This document shows, in pieces, positions 1 to 7,871 of a DNA stretch of 12,414 bases. Under the pieces are notes generated by a model. It had not been told where the DNA came from. It did not search any database and saw nothing but the letters and a program-made list of their open reading frames with translations. A program made the translations under genes and the position numbers. The DNA is from Acidobacteriota bacterium (lineage in GTDB: Bacteria > Acidobacteriota > Vicinamibacteria > Vicinamibacterales > UBA823). The stretch lies in assembly GCA_003509065.1 (NCBI GenBank), contig DODG01000269.1, positions 1 through 12,414 on the forward strand, read 5' to 3'. Position 1 is the stretch's first letter; each line of letters opens with the position of its first letter.

Positions 1-1
1 T

Positions 2-58
2 GCTGCATCACGAGAACCCGTCGAACGTAACGGTTGTTTTGAGGCTATGACATCATGA
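2..58 (+). CDS. Possible C-terminal end of an upstream gene (partial)
   Basis: The frame starting at base 2 stays open to a TGA at 56-58, giving about 18 residues that end in FEAMTS. Its stop would overlap the ATG of mqnA in an ATGA arrangement, the usual sign of translational coupling inside an operon. The frame starting at base 3 is also open, to a TGA at 48-50, so the true frame cannot be decided from so short a piece. No family can be recognised. A gene of the same menaquinone pathway upstream would fit the context, but that is only inference. Confidence 0.3.
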   Translation, partial: AASREPVERNGCFEAMTS

Positions 59-855
59 TCCGAGTCGGAACAGTTGCTTATCTCAATGCGAGACCATTGG
101 TGTGGGGTCTTGATAACCAGCCAGAGCGATTCCAATTGAGATTTGAGGTGCCATCTAAATGTGCCAGTTTATTGCACGAGAGTGCAGTTGATCTTAGCCT
201 CATACCGTCGATTGAATATGTGCACCGTCCGGCCTATCAAATAGTTCCAGATGTCGCTATTACATCGCTTGGCCCTGTTGCATCAGTGGCTGTTTTTGCT
301 AGCCGTCCTATCGCAGCGGTTAGAACGATTGCCGTTGATGCTAGCTCACGCACGTCAGTGGCTTTGTTACGCGTTTTATGTGCGCAATGGTTCGATATCG
401 AACCAAAGTTTATTAGGTTACCCCCAGACATTCCTGCGATGTTGAAGCGATGTGATGCCGCCCTTGTCATTGGTGATCCTGCGCTCTTTGCCGACCCTGA
501 TGCGCTTGGTCTTGACAAAATCGACTTGGGAGAAGAATGGACCGCGATGACCAACTTGCCATTTGTATGGGCTTTTTGGGCGGGCCGTCCTGGTGTAGTA
601 ACTTCAGATGACATATTGGCTTTTCAGGCCGCACGCAATGCTGGCGTTAAGGAAAGTGACGCCATTGCGAGAGAATTCTGTGATACCGACGAAGACAAAG
701 TTGAGTTGGGAGCACGGTACCTCCGAGAAAATATTGGTTATGTCTTGGACGATGCAGGCCGTGCAGGTTTAAAGAAATTCTTGAAAGCCACCAAGGAGCT
801 TGGAGTCATTCAGGGTGATACAACAGTGACGTTTTATCCGTCTCAGGACGGGTAG
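55..855 (+). CDS. mqnA: MqnA, chorismate dehydratase (futalosine menaquinone pathway)
   Basis: This enzyme removes water from chorismate to give 3-[(1-carboxyvinyl)oxy]benzoate, the entry step of the futalosine route to menaquinone, in the cytoplasm. The 266-residue product has the family's length and periplasmic-binding-protein-like fold signatures. Visible marks are the N-terminal GTVAYLNARPLVWGL, the DLSLIPSIEY segment near residue 50, the VDASSRTSVALLRVL stretch near residue 95, ALVIGDPAL near residue 136, and DLGEEWTAMTNLPFVWAFW near residue 160. The ATG start is supported by a GAGG at 41-44, ten bases upstream, and by the family's usual N-terminus beginning just before the YLNARPL motif. 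mqnC follows after 37 bases. Nothing looks truncated. The assignment is firm; the related MqnD lacks the YLNARPL start. Confidence 0.95.
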   Translation: MIRVGTVAYLNARPLVWGLDNQPERFQLRFEVPSKCASLLHESAVDLSLIPSIEYVHRPAYQIVPDVAITSLGPVASVAVFASRPIAAVRTIAVDASSRTSVALLRVLCAQWFDIEPKFIRLPPDIPAMLKRCDAALVIGDPALFADPDALGLDKIDLGEEWTAMTNLPFVWAFWAGRPGVVTSDDILAFQAARNAGVKESDAIAREFCDTDEDKVELGARYLRENIGYVLDDAGRAGLKKFLKATKELGVIQGDTTVTFYPSQDG

Positions 856-892
856 CAAGGGCGTCAACCTAACAAGCTAGTTTATAAGTATT

Positions 893-2107
893 GTGCATGC
901 CAACAAGTGTGACACTGTTGTTGAAAAGGTCAGATTGGGTGAGCGACTCTCCCAAGAAGACGCTTTAACACTGTACAAAAACGCACCCACTCATCTACTT
1001 GGCAGACTGGCCGACGAAGTTCGTGCTCGACGCCATCCGGAGAAACTTGTTACCTATATCATTGACCGCAATGTGAATTACACGAATATTTGTATCGCCA
1101 AATGCAATTTCTGTGCATTCTATCGACCTGTAGGCGCTAAAGATGGTTACGTTTTAGCCTTTGAACAAATCTTTGAAAAGATTGACGAAACCATTGCCGT
1201 TGGAGGAGGGCAACTGCTACTCCAAGGCGGTCACAATCCTGATCTTCCGCTGGAGTGGTATGAGGATCTATTTCGAGCCGTCAAGCAACGGTACCCAGGT
1301 TTTTGTCTTCATGCTCTTTCACCGCCTGAGATAGTTCATCTGTCTAGGCTTAGTCAAATTCCAACCTCGACGGTTGTAGAACGATTAATTGCTGCTGGCC
1401 TTGACAGTATTCCTGGTGGTGGTGCTGAGATTTTGGTCGACCGGGTGAGAAAGTTACTGAACTGCTATAACAAGGCCACCACAGAGGAATGGTTGGACGT
1501 GATGCGCGATGCTCACCGTGCAGGATTACGTACGACTGCAACGATGATGTACGGAACGGTTGAACGATTAGAGGAACGAGTAGAACACCTGTTACGTCTG
1601 CGTGATCTCCAGGACGAGACGCATGGTTTTACTGCTTTCATCACATGGAGCTTTCAGCCAAGCTTTACCGAGCGTGGTGGTATCGAAGCTACTGGCATTG
1701 ATTACATCCGAACGCTCGCGTTGGCACGATTAGTGCTCGACAATATTGATAACCTACAGGCATCTTGGGTTACACAGGGTGGTAAGATTGGTCAGCTTAG
1801 TTTGTTGTATGGTGCAAACGATATGGGCAGTGTGATGATCGAAGAAAATGTTGTACGCGCGGCTGGTGCTAGTTACTGTATGGATGAAGTTGAAATTGTT
1901 CGAAATATTGAGAATGCAGGTTATATTGCGAAGCGTCGGAACATGCAGTATGAAATCATCGGCGAGCCCATTTTCCGAGAACGCCACGTGCCTCGCATGA
2001 CAACTCTGGCAGCAGTGAGTGCTGATAAGGAGCGGTTGTTTCCACCTGAACTATCGGGGTATGACGCACGCACGCCAATTGGCAAGCGGCAAGGCACCTC
2101 AAAATAA
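893..2107 (+). CDS. mqnC: MqnC, cyclic dehypoxanthinyl futalosine synthase (radical SAM)
   Basis: MqnC uses S-adenosylmethionine and a 4Fe-4S cluster to turn dehypoxanthine futalosine into its cyclic spiro form, the ring-closing step of the futalosine pathway. The 404-residue product carries the radical SAM cluster motif CIAKCNFC, with cysteines at residues 67, 71 and 74 (CxxxCxxC), followed by AFYRPVGAKDGYVL. LLLQGGHNPDLPLEWYEDL near residue 110 and HALSPPEI near residue 141 are typical of MqnC rather than of its relative MqnE. The start is a GTG at 893 with no clear Shine-Dalgarno sequence, and no ATG is available between the mqnA stop and this point. The amidohydrolase gene begins 15 bases after the stop. 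The sequence is intact. Confidence 0.95.
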   Translation: MHANKCDTVVEKVRLGERLSQEDALTLYKNAPTHLLGRLADEVRARRHPEKLVTYIIDRNVNYTNICIAKCNFCAFYRPVGAKDGYVLAFEQIFEKIDETIAVGGGQLLLQGGHNPDLPLEWYEDLFRAVKQRYPGFCLHALSPPEIVHLSRLSQIPTSTVVERLIAAGLDSIPGGGAEILVDRVRKLLNCYNKATTEEWLDVMRDAHRAGLRTTATMMYGTVERLEERVEHLLRLRDLQDETHGFTAFITWSFQPSFTERGGIEATGIDYIRTLALARLVLDNIDNLQASWVTQGGKIGQLSLLYGANDMGSVMIEENVVRAAGASYCMDEVEIVRNIENAGYIAKRRNMQYEIIGEPIFRERHVPRMTTLAAVSADKERLFPPELSGYDARTPIGKRQGTSK

Positions 2108-2122
2108 ATTTTCCGTTTTACC

Positions 2123-3361
2123 ATGCATCGCTATCGGGCGTCTTGGCTTCTGCCCATCATCGGACCACCACTTAAGGATGGTTGGGTTGATGTGGATAAC
2201 GGGCTTATTGTCTCCGTCGGCTGTACTGATCAGGAGGTACCCGGGTCAGGTAAACCTCTAAATCACAGGGATGGTCTGAAGCAGATTGATCTTGGCAGCG
2301 TGGTAGTCATGCCTGGATTGGTTAATGCGCATACCCATCTTGAACTTTCGGCATTGGCTGGTGAGGTTCCATCTGCATCGGCGATGCCACATTGGGTGGA
2401 AGATCTTCTTGCTCGTCGTATTGAACTCAAGCCGGATGGCGATGCCTCCATCAGGGAAGCGATTAAACAACTCCGTCAGAGCGGAACCGTACTCGTTGGA
2501 GATGTTAGTAACACGCTGGCGTCATTTAAACCCCTAGTCGATAGTCAGCTTGCGGCAGTGGTCTTTCGCGAAATTATTGGATTCCGCTCTACTGATGCGG
2601 TCAAGCTCGTAGAACAGGCTTGTCGTGAGCTGATGACTTTGGTCACTAATAATCGAGTTCGCACGTCACTTGCGGCTCATGCCCCGTACTCAGTCTCATC
2701 GAAAGTCTGCGAGATGATTCGCTCAACGGTCGATCGTTGGCCTGGCGCACCACGGAGTATTCATCTGGCTGAATCTGTTGAGGAAGTTGACTTCTTGCAG
2801 ACCGGGTCAGGTCCTTGGAAAGATTTACTCATTCGACTCGGAGCTTGGGATTCGGAGTGGACTCCGCCAGGTTGTAGCCCAACCGATTTTCTGAGAGGAG
2901 TGGGTTGGTTGGACGATCGTGCAATCGTTGTACATGGTGTCCAACTGAAGTCCGAGGATTTATGCACTTTGGGGGAAGCGGGCGTAACCCTAGTTGCCTG
3001 TCCGCGTAGCAATGAATGGACTGGCGCAGGTCAATCACCGGTGGCAAGCTTCTACGAAGCTGGCGTACGTGTAGCCATTGGGACGGACAGTCTCGCAAGT
3101 ACAGCAGATCTTAACCTGTTTACCGAATTAGCTGCTGTCAGGCGATTGGCTCCGGATGTAGCGGGTCGTACAATCCTCGAGAGTGCTACAAGGCAAGGTG
3201 CACGGGCACTAGGGTTTGGGGATGACTACGGATCAATTGAGTCTGGCAAACGAGCAGATTTAATTGCGGTACAGCTTCCCGATATCGTGGAAGATGTGGA
3301 AGAATATCTACTAAGTGGCATTCAACCTCAACAAGTGCTATGGATTCGTGATCAGCAGTAA
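2123..3361 (+). CDS. mqnX: Amidohydrolase, probable aminodeoxyfutalosine deaminase
   Basis: This is a metal-dependent amidohydrolase of the ATZ/TRZ/SsnA type, 412 residues long. The complete metal and catalytic set is visible: HTH at residues 70-72 (in VNAHTHLE), H186 (AHAPYS), H214 with E217 (IHLAES), H271 (VVHGVQL) and D322 (IGTDSLAS), with the C-terminal SGKRADLIAV strand of the composite beta domain. Known family members deaminate adenosine derivatives. Sitting between mqnC and a UbiA-type prenyltransferase, its likely job is conversion of 6-amino-6-deoxyfutalosine to futalosine. That substrate is inferred from context; the family fold is certain. The ATG start has no visible Shine-Dalgarno sequence, but the first 33 residues (YRASWLLPIIGPPLKDGWV onward) form the expected N-terminal strand pattern. 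Alternatives are deaminases of other adenosine-like or guanine-like substrates. Confidence 0.88.
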   Translation: MHRYRASWLLPIIGPPLKDGWVDVDNGLIVSVGCTDQEVPGSGKPLNHRDGLKQIDLGSVVVMPGLVNAHTHLELSALAGEVPSASAMPHWVEDLLARRIELKPDGDASIREAIKQLRQSGTVLVGDVSNTLASFKPLVDSQLAAVVFREIIGFRSTDAVKLVEQACRELMTLVTNNRVRTSLAAHAPYSVSSKVCEMIRSTVDRWPGAPRSIHLAESVEEVDFLQTGSGPWKDLLIRLGAWDSEWTPPGCSPTDFLRGVGWLDDRAIVVHGVQLKSEDLCTLGEAGVTLVACPRSNEWTGAGQSPVASFYEAGVRVAIGTDSLASTADLNLFTELAAVRRLAPDVAGRTILESATRQGARALGFGDDYGSIESGKRADLIAVQLPDIVEDVEEYLLSGIQPQQVLWIRDQQ

Positions 3362-3402
3362 TATCTTTCTGTGAGAACTAATAAGAATGAGGACAGAAGA
3401 TA

Positions 3403-4257
3403 ATGTTTGAACGCCTGAACACCTACGGGTCGTTCATACGATTCAGCCATTCGGTATTTGCATTACCTTTCGCGTTGACAGGCGTCTTATTGGCGTCCAG
3501 GCACACTCCTGTAACGATAACGACACTACTCTGGATTATTGCTGCAATGGTGTCTGCGCGGGCTGCGGCCATGGGGTTTAATCGTCTAGTTGATTCTCGT
3601 TACGATGCACTCAACTCACGCACAGCCGACAGAGAGATGCCTCGTGGAGTCATTTCAAAACGTGCAGGTGCCGTTTTCGTGATCTTTAGTTCAATAATCT
3701 TCATGGCCGTGACTTTTCAGTTGTCCTGGCTTTGTTTCATCTTATCTCCGGTCGCCCTTAGTCTTGTGTTCTGGTATTCACTGGCAAAAAGGTACACGGC
3801 TTTTACACAACTATTCCTTGGATTGGCGATGGCGGTAGCTCCCATTGGCGGTTGGCTCGCAGCAGGTGGGCGTGGCGGTTTGGAGCCATGGCTTCTTGGT
3901 TTGGCGATCGGGGCTTGGGTTGCTGGCTTCGACGTGCTGTATGCATGTCAGGATTTTGATTTCGATCGAAAATACGGTCTCAGATCGATTCCTGCGCGTT
4001 ACGGAATTCAGGCAGCGCTCACTATTTCACGAAGTATGCATGTCATAGCAGTAACGGCTTTAGCATCTCTGGTACTGGTTGTTCCACTTGGTGTTGTCTA
4101 TTTGACCGGGGTCGCATCTGTCGGAGCCTTGCTTGCCTATGAACAGTCCCTCGTTAAAGCGAATGACTTGTCAAGAATCAAACAAGCCTTCGATCTGAAT
4201 GGATATGTAGGATTCGTTTATCTGTTGGTTACCGCGGTGGCGCTATATGTCGACTAA
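3403..4257 (+). CDS. mqnP: UbiA-family prenyltransferase, probable MqnP
   Basis: This integral membrane enzyme would attach the polyprenyl chain to the aromatic acid, here probably 1,4-dihydroxy-6-naphthoate, producing the lipid-soluble precursor of menaquinone. The 284-residue product is strongly hydrophobic with several membrane segments (for example about 45-57, 91-125, 137-153, 163-178, 212-245 and 264-283). Both aspartate-rich prenyl diphosphate sites are present: NRLVDSRYD with N60, D64 and D68, and DVLYACQDFDFD with D177, D184 and D188. NSRTADREMPRG after the first site is typical of the group close to 4-hydroxybenzoate prenyltransferase. A GAGG at 3389-3392, ten bases before the ATG, supports the start. 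The gene overlaps ubiX by 11 bases. The naphthoate substrate is inferred from the mqn neighbours; sequence alone would also allow a 4-hydroxybenzoate enzyme. Confidence 0.92.
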   Translation: MFERLNTYGSFIRFSHSVFALPFALTGVLLASRHTPVTITTLLWIIAAMVSARAAAMGFNRLVDSRYDALNSRTADREMPRGVISKRAGAVFVIFSSIIFMAVTFQLSWLCFILSPVALSLVFWYSLAKRYTAFTQLFLGLAMAVAPIGGWLAAGGRGGLEPWLLGLAIGAWVAGFDVLYACQDFDFDRKYGLRSIPARYGIQAALTISRSMHVIAVTALASLVLVVPLGVVYLTGVASVGALLAYEQSLVKANDLSRIKQAFDLNGYVGFVYLLVTAVALYVD

Positions 4258-4864
4258 CAAACCGAGGCCACGGATGGCAGTTGGCATTACTGGAGCTAGT
4301 GGTGCAGCATATGCTACCCGAACTCTCGCCTCACTTTTGTCGCGTGGATACCACGTCGAATTAGTCATCACTGAATTCGGTCGTCGACTTATCCTGGATG
4401 AGCTTGGTGAACAACCGAATCCAGATCAATTCATGTCATTTCTAACGGAAAGATATGGATCAGAAGTCAGCAGGGGAGAATTGACGGTCTGGAGTAATAA
4501 GGATTTAGGGGCTGGCATTGCGAGTGGCAGCCATCGGTGCAATGGGATGGTAATCGTGCCATGTTCGATGAAGACGTTAGCCGGAGTCGCTCACGGACTC
4601 TCTCGTAGTCTTGTGGAACGGGCCGCGGATGTCATGCTCAAGGAAAAGCGACCGCTTGTGATCGTGCCCAGAGAGACGCCGATGAGTTTACCCCAACTTA
4701 GGAATATGGTGTTATGTGCCGAAGCCGGCGCCACTGTTCTACCGGCGATGCCCGCATTTTATCAAGGGCCAAAGACACTCGATGATCTCGCTGATTTCAT
4801 TGCCGGTAAGATTTTGGATGCGCTCGGATTAGAGCAAGATCTTTACCAGCCATGGAAGGAATGA
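4247..4864 (+). CDS. ubiX: UbiX-type flavin prenyltransferase
   Basis: UbiX joins dimethylallyl phosphate to FMN to make prenylated FMN, the cofactor that UbiD-type decarboxylases need. In the futalosine pathway that partner removes the carboxyl group of the prenylated naphthoate. The 205-residue flavoprotein shows the FMN-binding GITGASG at residues 13-19, PCSMKTLAGVAHG at 105-117, VPRETPMS at 140-147 and the late MPAFY at 168-172, all standard for the family at its usual length. The ATG lies inside the end of the prenyltransferase gene (11-base overlap), with GGTGG at 4236-4240 as a possible ribosome site. It overlaps the next gene as well, so these three genes are probably translated together. 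No UbiD partner is found in this window. Confidence 0.95.
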   Translation: MSTNKPRPRMAVGITGASGAAYATRTLASLLSRGYHVELVITEFGRRLILDELGEQPNPDQFMSFLTERYGSEVSRGELTVWSNKDLGAGIASGSHRCNGMVIVPCSMKTLAGVAHGLSRSLVERAADVMLKEKRPLVIVPRETPMSLPQLRNMVLCAEAGATVLPAMPAFYQGPKTLDDLADFIAGKILDALGLEQDLYQPWKE

Positions 4865-5589
4865 CACCCCATTCTGGTTCAATACAGAAAAACGCTGCTC
4901 GCATTGCAGGCATGTTTGATGCGATCGCGCCCCAGTACGATCTCTTAAATAACCTACTAAGCGTTGGAATGGACCGACGATGGAGAGATAAGGCCGTTGA
5001 GGTGCTACAGTTGGCCGGTGATGAAACCATGCTTGACCTTTGCACTGGTACAGCTGATCTGGCTTTGACGGCTGTTCGAAGAACCGAGGGATCGCTAAAA
5101 CAGGTTGTGGGTATTGATTTTGCTGAAGGAATGCTAAGTCTCGGTCAGGCTAAAGTGCGTCGGAACGGGCACGGAGATTCCTTACATCTGGTACGTGGAG
5201 ATGCTTCCTCGATACCGTTGTCTACAGCTTCTGTGGACGCAGCCGCTATCGGTTTTGGAATTCGTAACGTGGAGGATCCAGCCGCTGTTTGTGCTGAATT
5301 GCGGCGTGTTTTAAATCCAGGCGGACGCCTGGCAATTCTAGAGTTCGGGTTTCCGTCGGTACCAGTATTACGGCACGTTTACCAATGGTACTTTACACGC
5401 ATTTTACCAAGCATTGGACATCTGATCTCACGGCATCCTGAAGCTTACAGTTATCTGCCAGCGTCAGTGAGCTCGTTTCTTGTACCAGAGGCGTTTACTG
5501 AATTATTGCGACGAGCAGGTTTTGATCGTATTCGCGACTTACCACTAAGCTGTGGAATTGTGCATTTGTATGTCGCTGTAAAGCCATAA
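4852..5589 (+). CDS. ubiE: UbiE/MenG, demethylmenaquinone C-methyltransferase
   Basis: This SAM-dependent enzyme methylates demethylmenaquinone, the last step to menaquinone; family members can also act on ubiquinone precursors. The 245-residue product has the UbiE opening MFDAIAPQYDLLNNLLSVGM (21-40) and DRRWR (41-45), the SAM-binding DLCTGTAD (62-69), VVGIDFAEGML, the signature GFGIRNVEDP (134-143) and LNPGGRLAILEFG (154-166), and ends in LYVAVKP. The start is either ATG 4852 or the in-frame ATG 4861, whose ATGA overlaps the ubiX stop; GGAAGGA at 4854-4860 abuts the second ATG and is too close to serve it. Genes with MqnA and MqnC nearby make menaquinone the likely product. It closes the menaquinone block; a new promoter follows. 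Confidence 0.95.
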   Translation: MEGMTPHSGSIQKNAARIAGMFDAIAPQYDLLNNLLSVGMDRRWRDKAVEVLQLAGDETMLDLCTGTADLALTAVRRTEGSLKQVVGIDFAEGMLSLGQAKVRRNGHGDSLHLVRGDASSIPLSTASVDAAAIGFGIRNVEDPAAVCAELRRVLNPGGRLAILEFGFPSVPVLRHVYQWYFTRILPSIGHLISRHPEAYSYLPASVSSFLVPEAFTELLRRAGFDRIRDLPLSCGIVHLYVAVKP

Positions 5590-5627
5590 GACTTTTTGTT
5601 AGGTCGAGATGTCTAAAAAGATGTAAT

Positions 5628-5636
5628 TGCTATAAT
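5628..5636 (+). promoter_or_regulatory. Extended -10 promoter before the TonB-like gene
   Basis: TGCTATAAT at 5628-5636 is a perfect extended -10 element (TGn then TATAAT) in the 61-base gap between ubiE and the TonB-like gene. No good TTGACA-like -35 is found at the normal distance, which extended -10 promoters tolerate. Transcription would start at about 5642-5644, only 7-9 bases before the ATG at 5651, so the message would be nearly leaderless. The element is seen directly; its activity is inferred. Confidence 0.5.
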
Positions 5637-5650
5637 TAGATGATCTACTC

Positions 5651-6736
5651 ATGTATTTTGATCTTGAAAGTTCTCGGCCGGATACACCAACTGTCGAAGG
5701 GGCGATGTCGAGACGTGAAGCCCTACTTATTTCACTGCTCGCTCATGTGGTGCTTCTCCTGGCAATTTTGATCGTTCCAACATTGCCGTTTGTACAAGAA
5801 GCTATCAAGCAGCGCACTGAGGATATGGTGCGTCGACAGGAACAACAGCTCGCACTACAGCGTCAACAAGAACAAGAGGATCGTCGAATCGTGTTTGTGG
5901 AGCCACTCTTTGATGTGCTGTCTCCAACGCCACCGGAACAAGGATTTCTTTCTGATGAAGACCGAGTAGCTCGGGCACCAGAGCGGGCTATTGAGCCGGA
6001 AAACCCTCTTCCTTTTGCTCGGGGTAATTCATTTGCTCCGGTTGTGGCTCCTGAGTTGTTGGAAGTGCCTCGTGGTGATGGCTTGGCATCAGAACCAGCC
6101 GAAGGTGAAGAGGTCGGCGAGGAGGAATCAGCAGCAACCGCTTCGTCTGAGGCGAATACTGATACTGCTGAAGCTTCTGATCAAGACGATAGCAAGCGTG
6201 AGTTAGACGGTTCTGAAGATATAGGAATGCTTGAGTTTCCAGAGGGACCAAATGAGGTGGCGCGCGCCGCTTCTAGGACACCAGAAGTTGGTGAGACAAG
6301 GGCGGCACCACCGCTTGCTGGTGGTTCCCTTGGTGACGCGATTCGAAATATCGAAAGGTTTATTGATCAGGAGACTTTCAATAACCCTGGTGGAAGTGAG
6401 GGCGAATTTGGTCCCTCGATTCAGTTTAATACAATGGGTGTGGAATTTGGACCATGGGTTCGCCGTTTCATTGCTCAAATCAAGCGAAACTGGATGTTGC
6501 CGCAAGCGGCGATGACCTTCAAAGGGCACTCTGTCTTAACATTTAATGTTCATAAGAATGGGGCGCTAACTGACGTAACGGTGCTTGAGCCATCGATTTA
6601 TTCGTCGTTTAACAGTTCTGCCCGTAATGCCTTGTTATCATCGAATCCGACACAGCCACTGCCGCAAGAATATCCTGTGGACACTGCATTTTTTACGGTC
6701 ACTTTCTATTACAATGAACCGATTCCAAGCTACTGA
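5651..6736 (+). CDS. TonB-like energy transducer with acidic linker
   Basis: TonB-type proteins span the inner membrane and periplasm and pass energy from ExbB/ExbD to outer-membrane receptors; the related TolA works in envelope integrity. The 361-residue product has a short cytoplasmic N-terminus, one membrane anchor at about 24-46, a glutamine-rich probable coiled coil at about 55-80, a long linker rich in Glu, Asp, Ser and Ala (about 140-200), and a C-terminal TonB/TolA-like domain at about 265-355 (WVRRFIAQIKRNWMLPQ, then FNVHKNGALTDVTVLEPS). The linker is not the Pro-Glu/Pro-Lys repeat of classical TonB. The ATG at 5651 gives the MYFD start I associate with related proteins; an in-frame ATG at 5705 just before the anchor is possible, with GAAGGG too close upstream. 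No exbB or exbD gene is in the window, so the partner is unknown. Confidence 0.85.
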   Translation: MYFDLESSRPDTPTVEGAMSRREALLISLLAHVVLLLAILIVPTLPFVQEAIKQRTEDMVRRQEQQLALQRQQEQEDRRIVFVEPLFDVLSPTPPEQGFLSDEDRVARAPERAIEPENPLPFARGNSFAPVVAPELLEVPRGDGLASEPAEGEEVGEEESAATASSEANTDTAEASDQDDSKRELDGSEDIGMLEFPEGPNEVARAASRTPEVGETRAAPPLAGGSLGDAIRNIERFIDQETFNNPGGSEGEFGPSIQFNTMGVEFGPWVRRFIAQIKRNWMLPQAAMTFKGHSVLTFNVHKNGALTDVTVLEPSIYSSFNSSARNALLSSNPTQPLPQEYPVDTAFFTVTFYYNEPIPSY

Positions 6737-6877
6737 TAATTAATGAGTATGTGAGTCAAACGGGTAATAGCGAAGCTGTCTTTCATGGCTCGGTTCGTCC
6801 GGTTACACGTCGACATTTTTGTTTTTCTCAGCGGGTTATTTGGTTACGACGCGCATTAGTGATCTTGGGATTAATAC

Positions 6878-7819
6878 GTGGATCTAAAGACGTCGTCGCG
6901 GCTTGTTGCTATCGTCGGACCTACGGCGACTGGCAAGAGTGATCTTGCGATAGCTTTAGCGGAATGCTTCGATGGTGAGATTGTTAGTTGCGATTCAACC
7001 GCTGTATATCGTGGTTTTGATATTGGCACTGACAAAGTTCCGATTGGAAGGCGACGGGGCGTTCCACACCACTTGATAGATGTTGCAGATCCTTATGAAT
7101 CTTACTCAGCAGCTCGATATGCGACTGAGGCGTCGGCAGTGGTGCGTGCGATCGTTAACCGAGGACGTCTACCGATCCTGGTTGGCGGTAGCGGTTTGTA
7201 TTATCGGGCATTAACTAGGGGTTTATTTCCAGGTCCCAGTCGTGATGCAGTGCTTCGGAACAGGTTACAACGAATTGCCGCGAGGCGAGGTGTCGAGCAC
7301 CTTCATCGAATGGTTGGTCGGGTTGACCCTGACTCGGCTTGTCGAATTCAAGCACGTGATGAGAGGCGCTTGGTTAGAGCACTTGAAGTGTATTACTTGA
7401 CTGGTAAATCTTTGACCGCACACTTTGCTGAAACCCGTTCACCTCTTGCTGATTTCATAGTCACAGGTATTGGTTTGCGACAGTCGAGAGAGCAAACTTC
7501 GGCCAAGGTGGCTCAACGCGTAGATGAACAGTTTGCTGCTGGTTTGCTTGATGAGATTCGTTTGCTACGCGCGCGTGGTGTGCCTGACACGGCCCCACCA
7601 TTTGGCGGAATGGTTTATCGGCAGGCGCTGGCGTTTCTTAATGGTTTTGGCGACGAGGCTAGTACGCGAGAACTCATCGTCCGGGAGAATCAACGATATG
7701 CGCGACGCCAGTTGATTTGGTTCAGGAAAGAGCCTAATCTACAGTGGATTCAGGTTGATAACGATCCAACTCGGACATTTATCCAATCTAAGCAAATAAT
7801 TCATGCTCTTGAAAATTAG
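6878..7819 (+). CDS. miaA: MiaA, tRNA dimethylallyltransferase
   Basis: MiaA transfers a dimethylallyl group to the N6 of adenosine 37 in tRNAs that read codons starting with U, which steadies codon reading. The 313-residue protein carries the P-loop GPTATGKS at residues 14-21, CDSTAVYRGFDIGTDKVP at 38-55, PHHLIDVADPYESYSA at 63-78, LVGGSGLYYRAL at 101-112, RDERRLVRALEVYYLTGKS from about 160, and YARRQLIWFRKE near the end, the full family pattern at its usual length. The start is GTG 6878: the same frame has a TAA at 6872-6874 immediately upstream, so nothing earlier is possible. A GGGA at 6867-6870 is a modest ribosome site. It precedes deoB by 52 bases. Some family members use DSxQVY where this one has DSTAVY. 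Confidence 0.97.
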   Translation: MDLKTSSRLVAIVGPTATGKSDLAIALAECFDGEIVSCDSTAVYRGFDIGTDKVPIGRRRGVPHHLIDVADPYESYSAARYATEASAVVRAIVNRGRLPILVGGSGLYYRALTRGLFPGPSRDAVLRNRLQRIAARRGVEHLHRMVGRVDPDSACRIQARDERRLVRALEVYYLTGKSLTAHFAETRSPLADFIVTGIGLRQSREQTSAKVAQRVDEQFAAGLLDEIRLLRARGVPDTAPPFGGMVYRQALAFLNGFGDEASTRELIVRENQRYARRQLIWFRKEPNLQWIQVDNDPTRTFIQSKQIIHALEN

Positions 7820-7871
7820 GGTGATGTTTATATGGGTTCCTGCTGGCCTATGATCCTCCCGACGTAAGCAC

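Noticed and set aside
237..614. Minus-strand frame of 125 residues inside mqnA
   Set aside because: It lies fully opposite mqnA, which is intact and well conserved; no domain is recognisable.
6751..6942. A 63-residue frame starting with GTG between the TonB-like gene and miaA
   Set aside because: It overlaps the first 65 bases of miaA in another frame, lacks a ribosome site and resembles no family. The 141-base gap otherwise shows nothing I can name.
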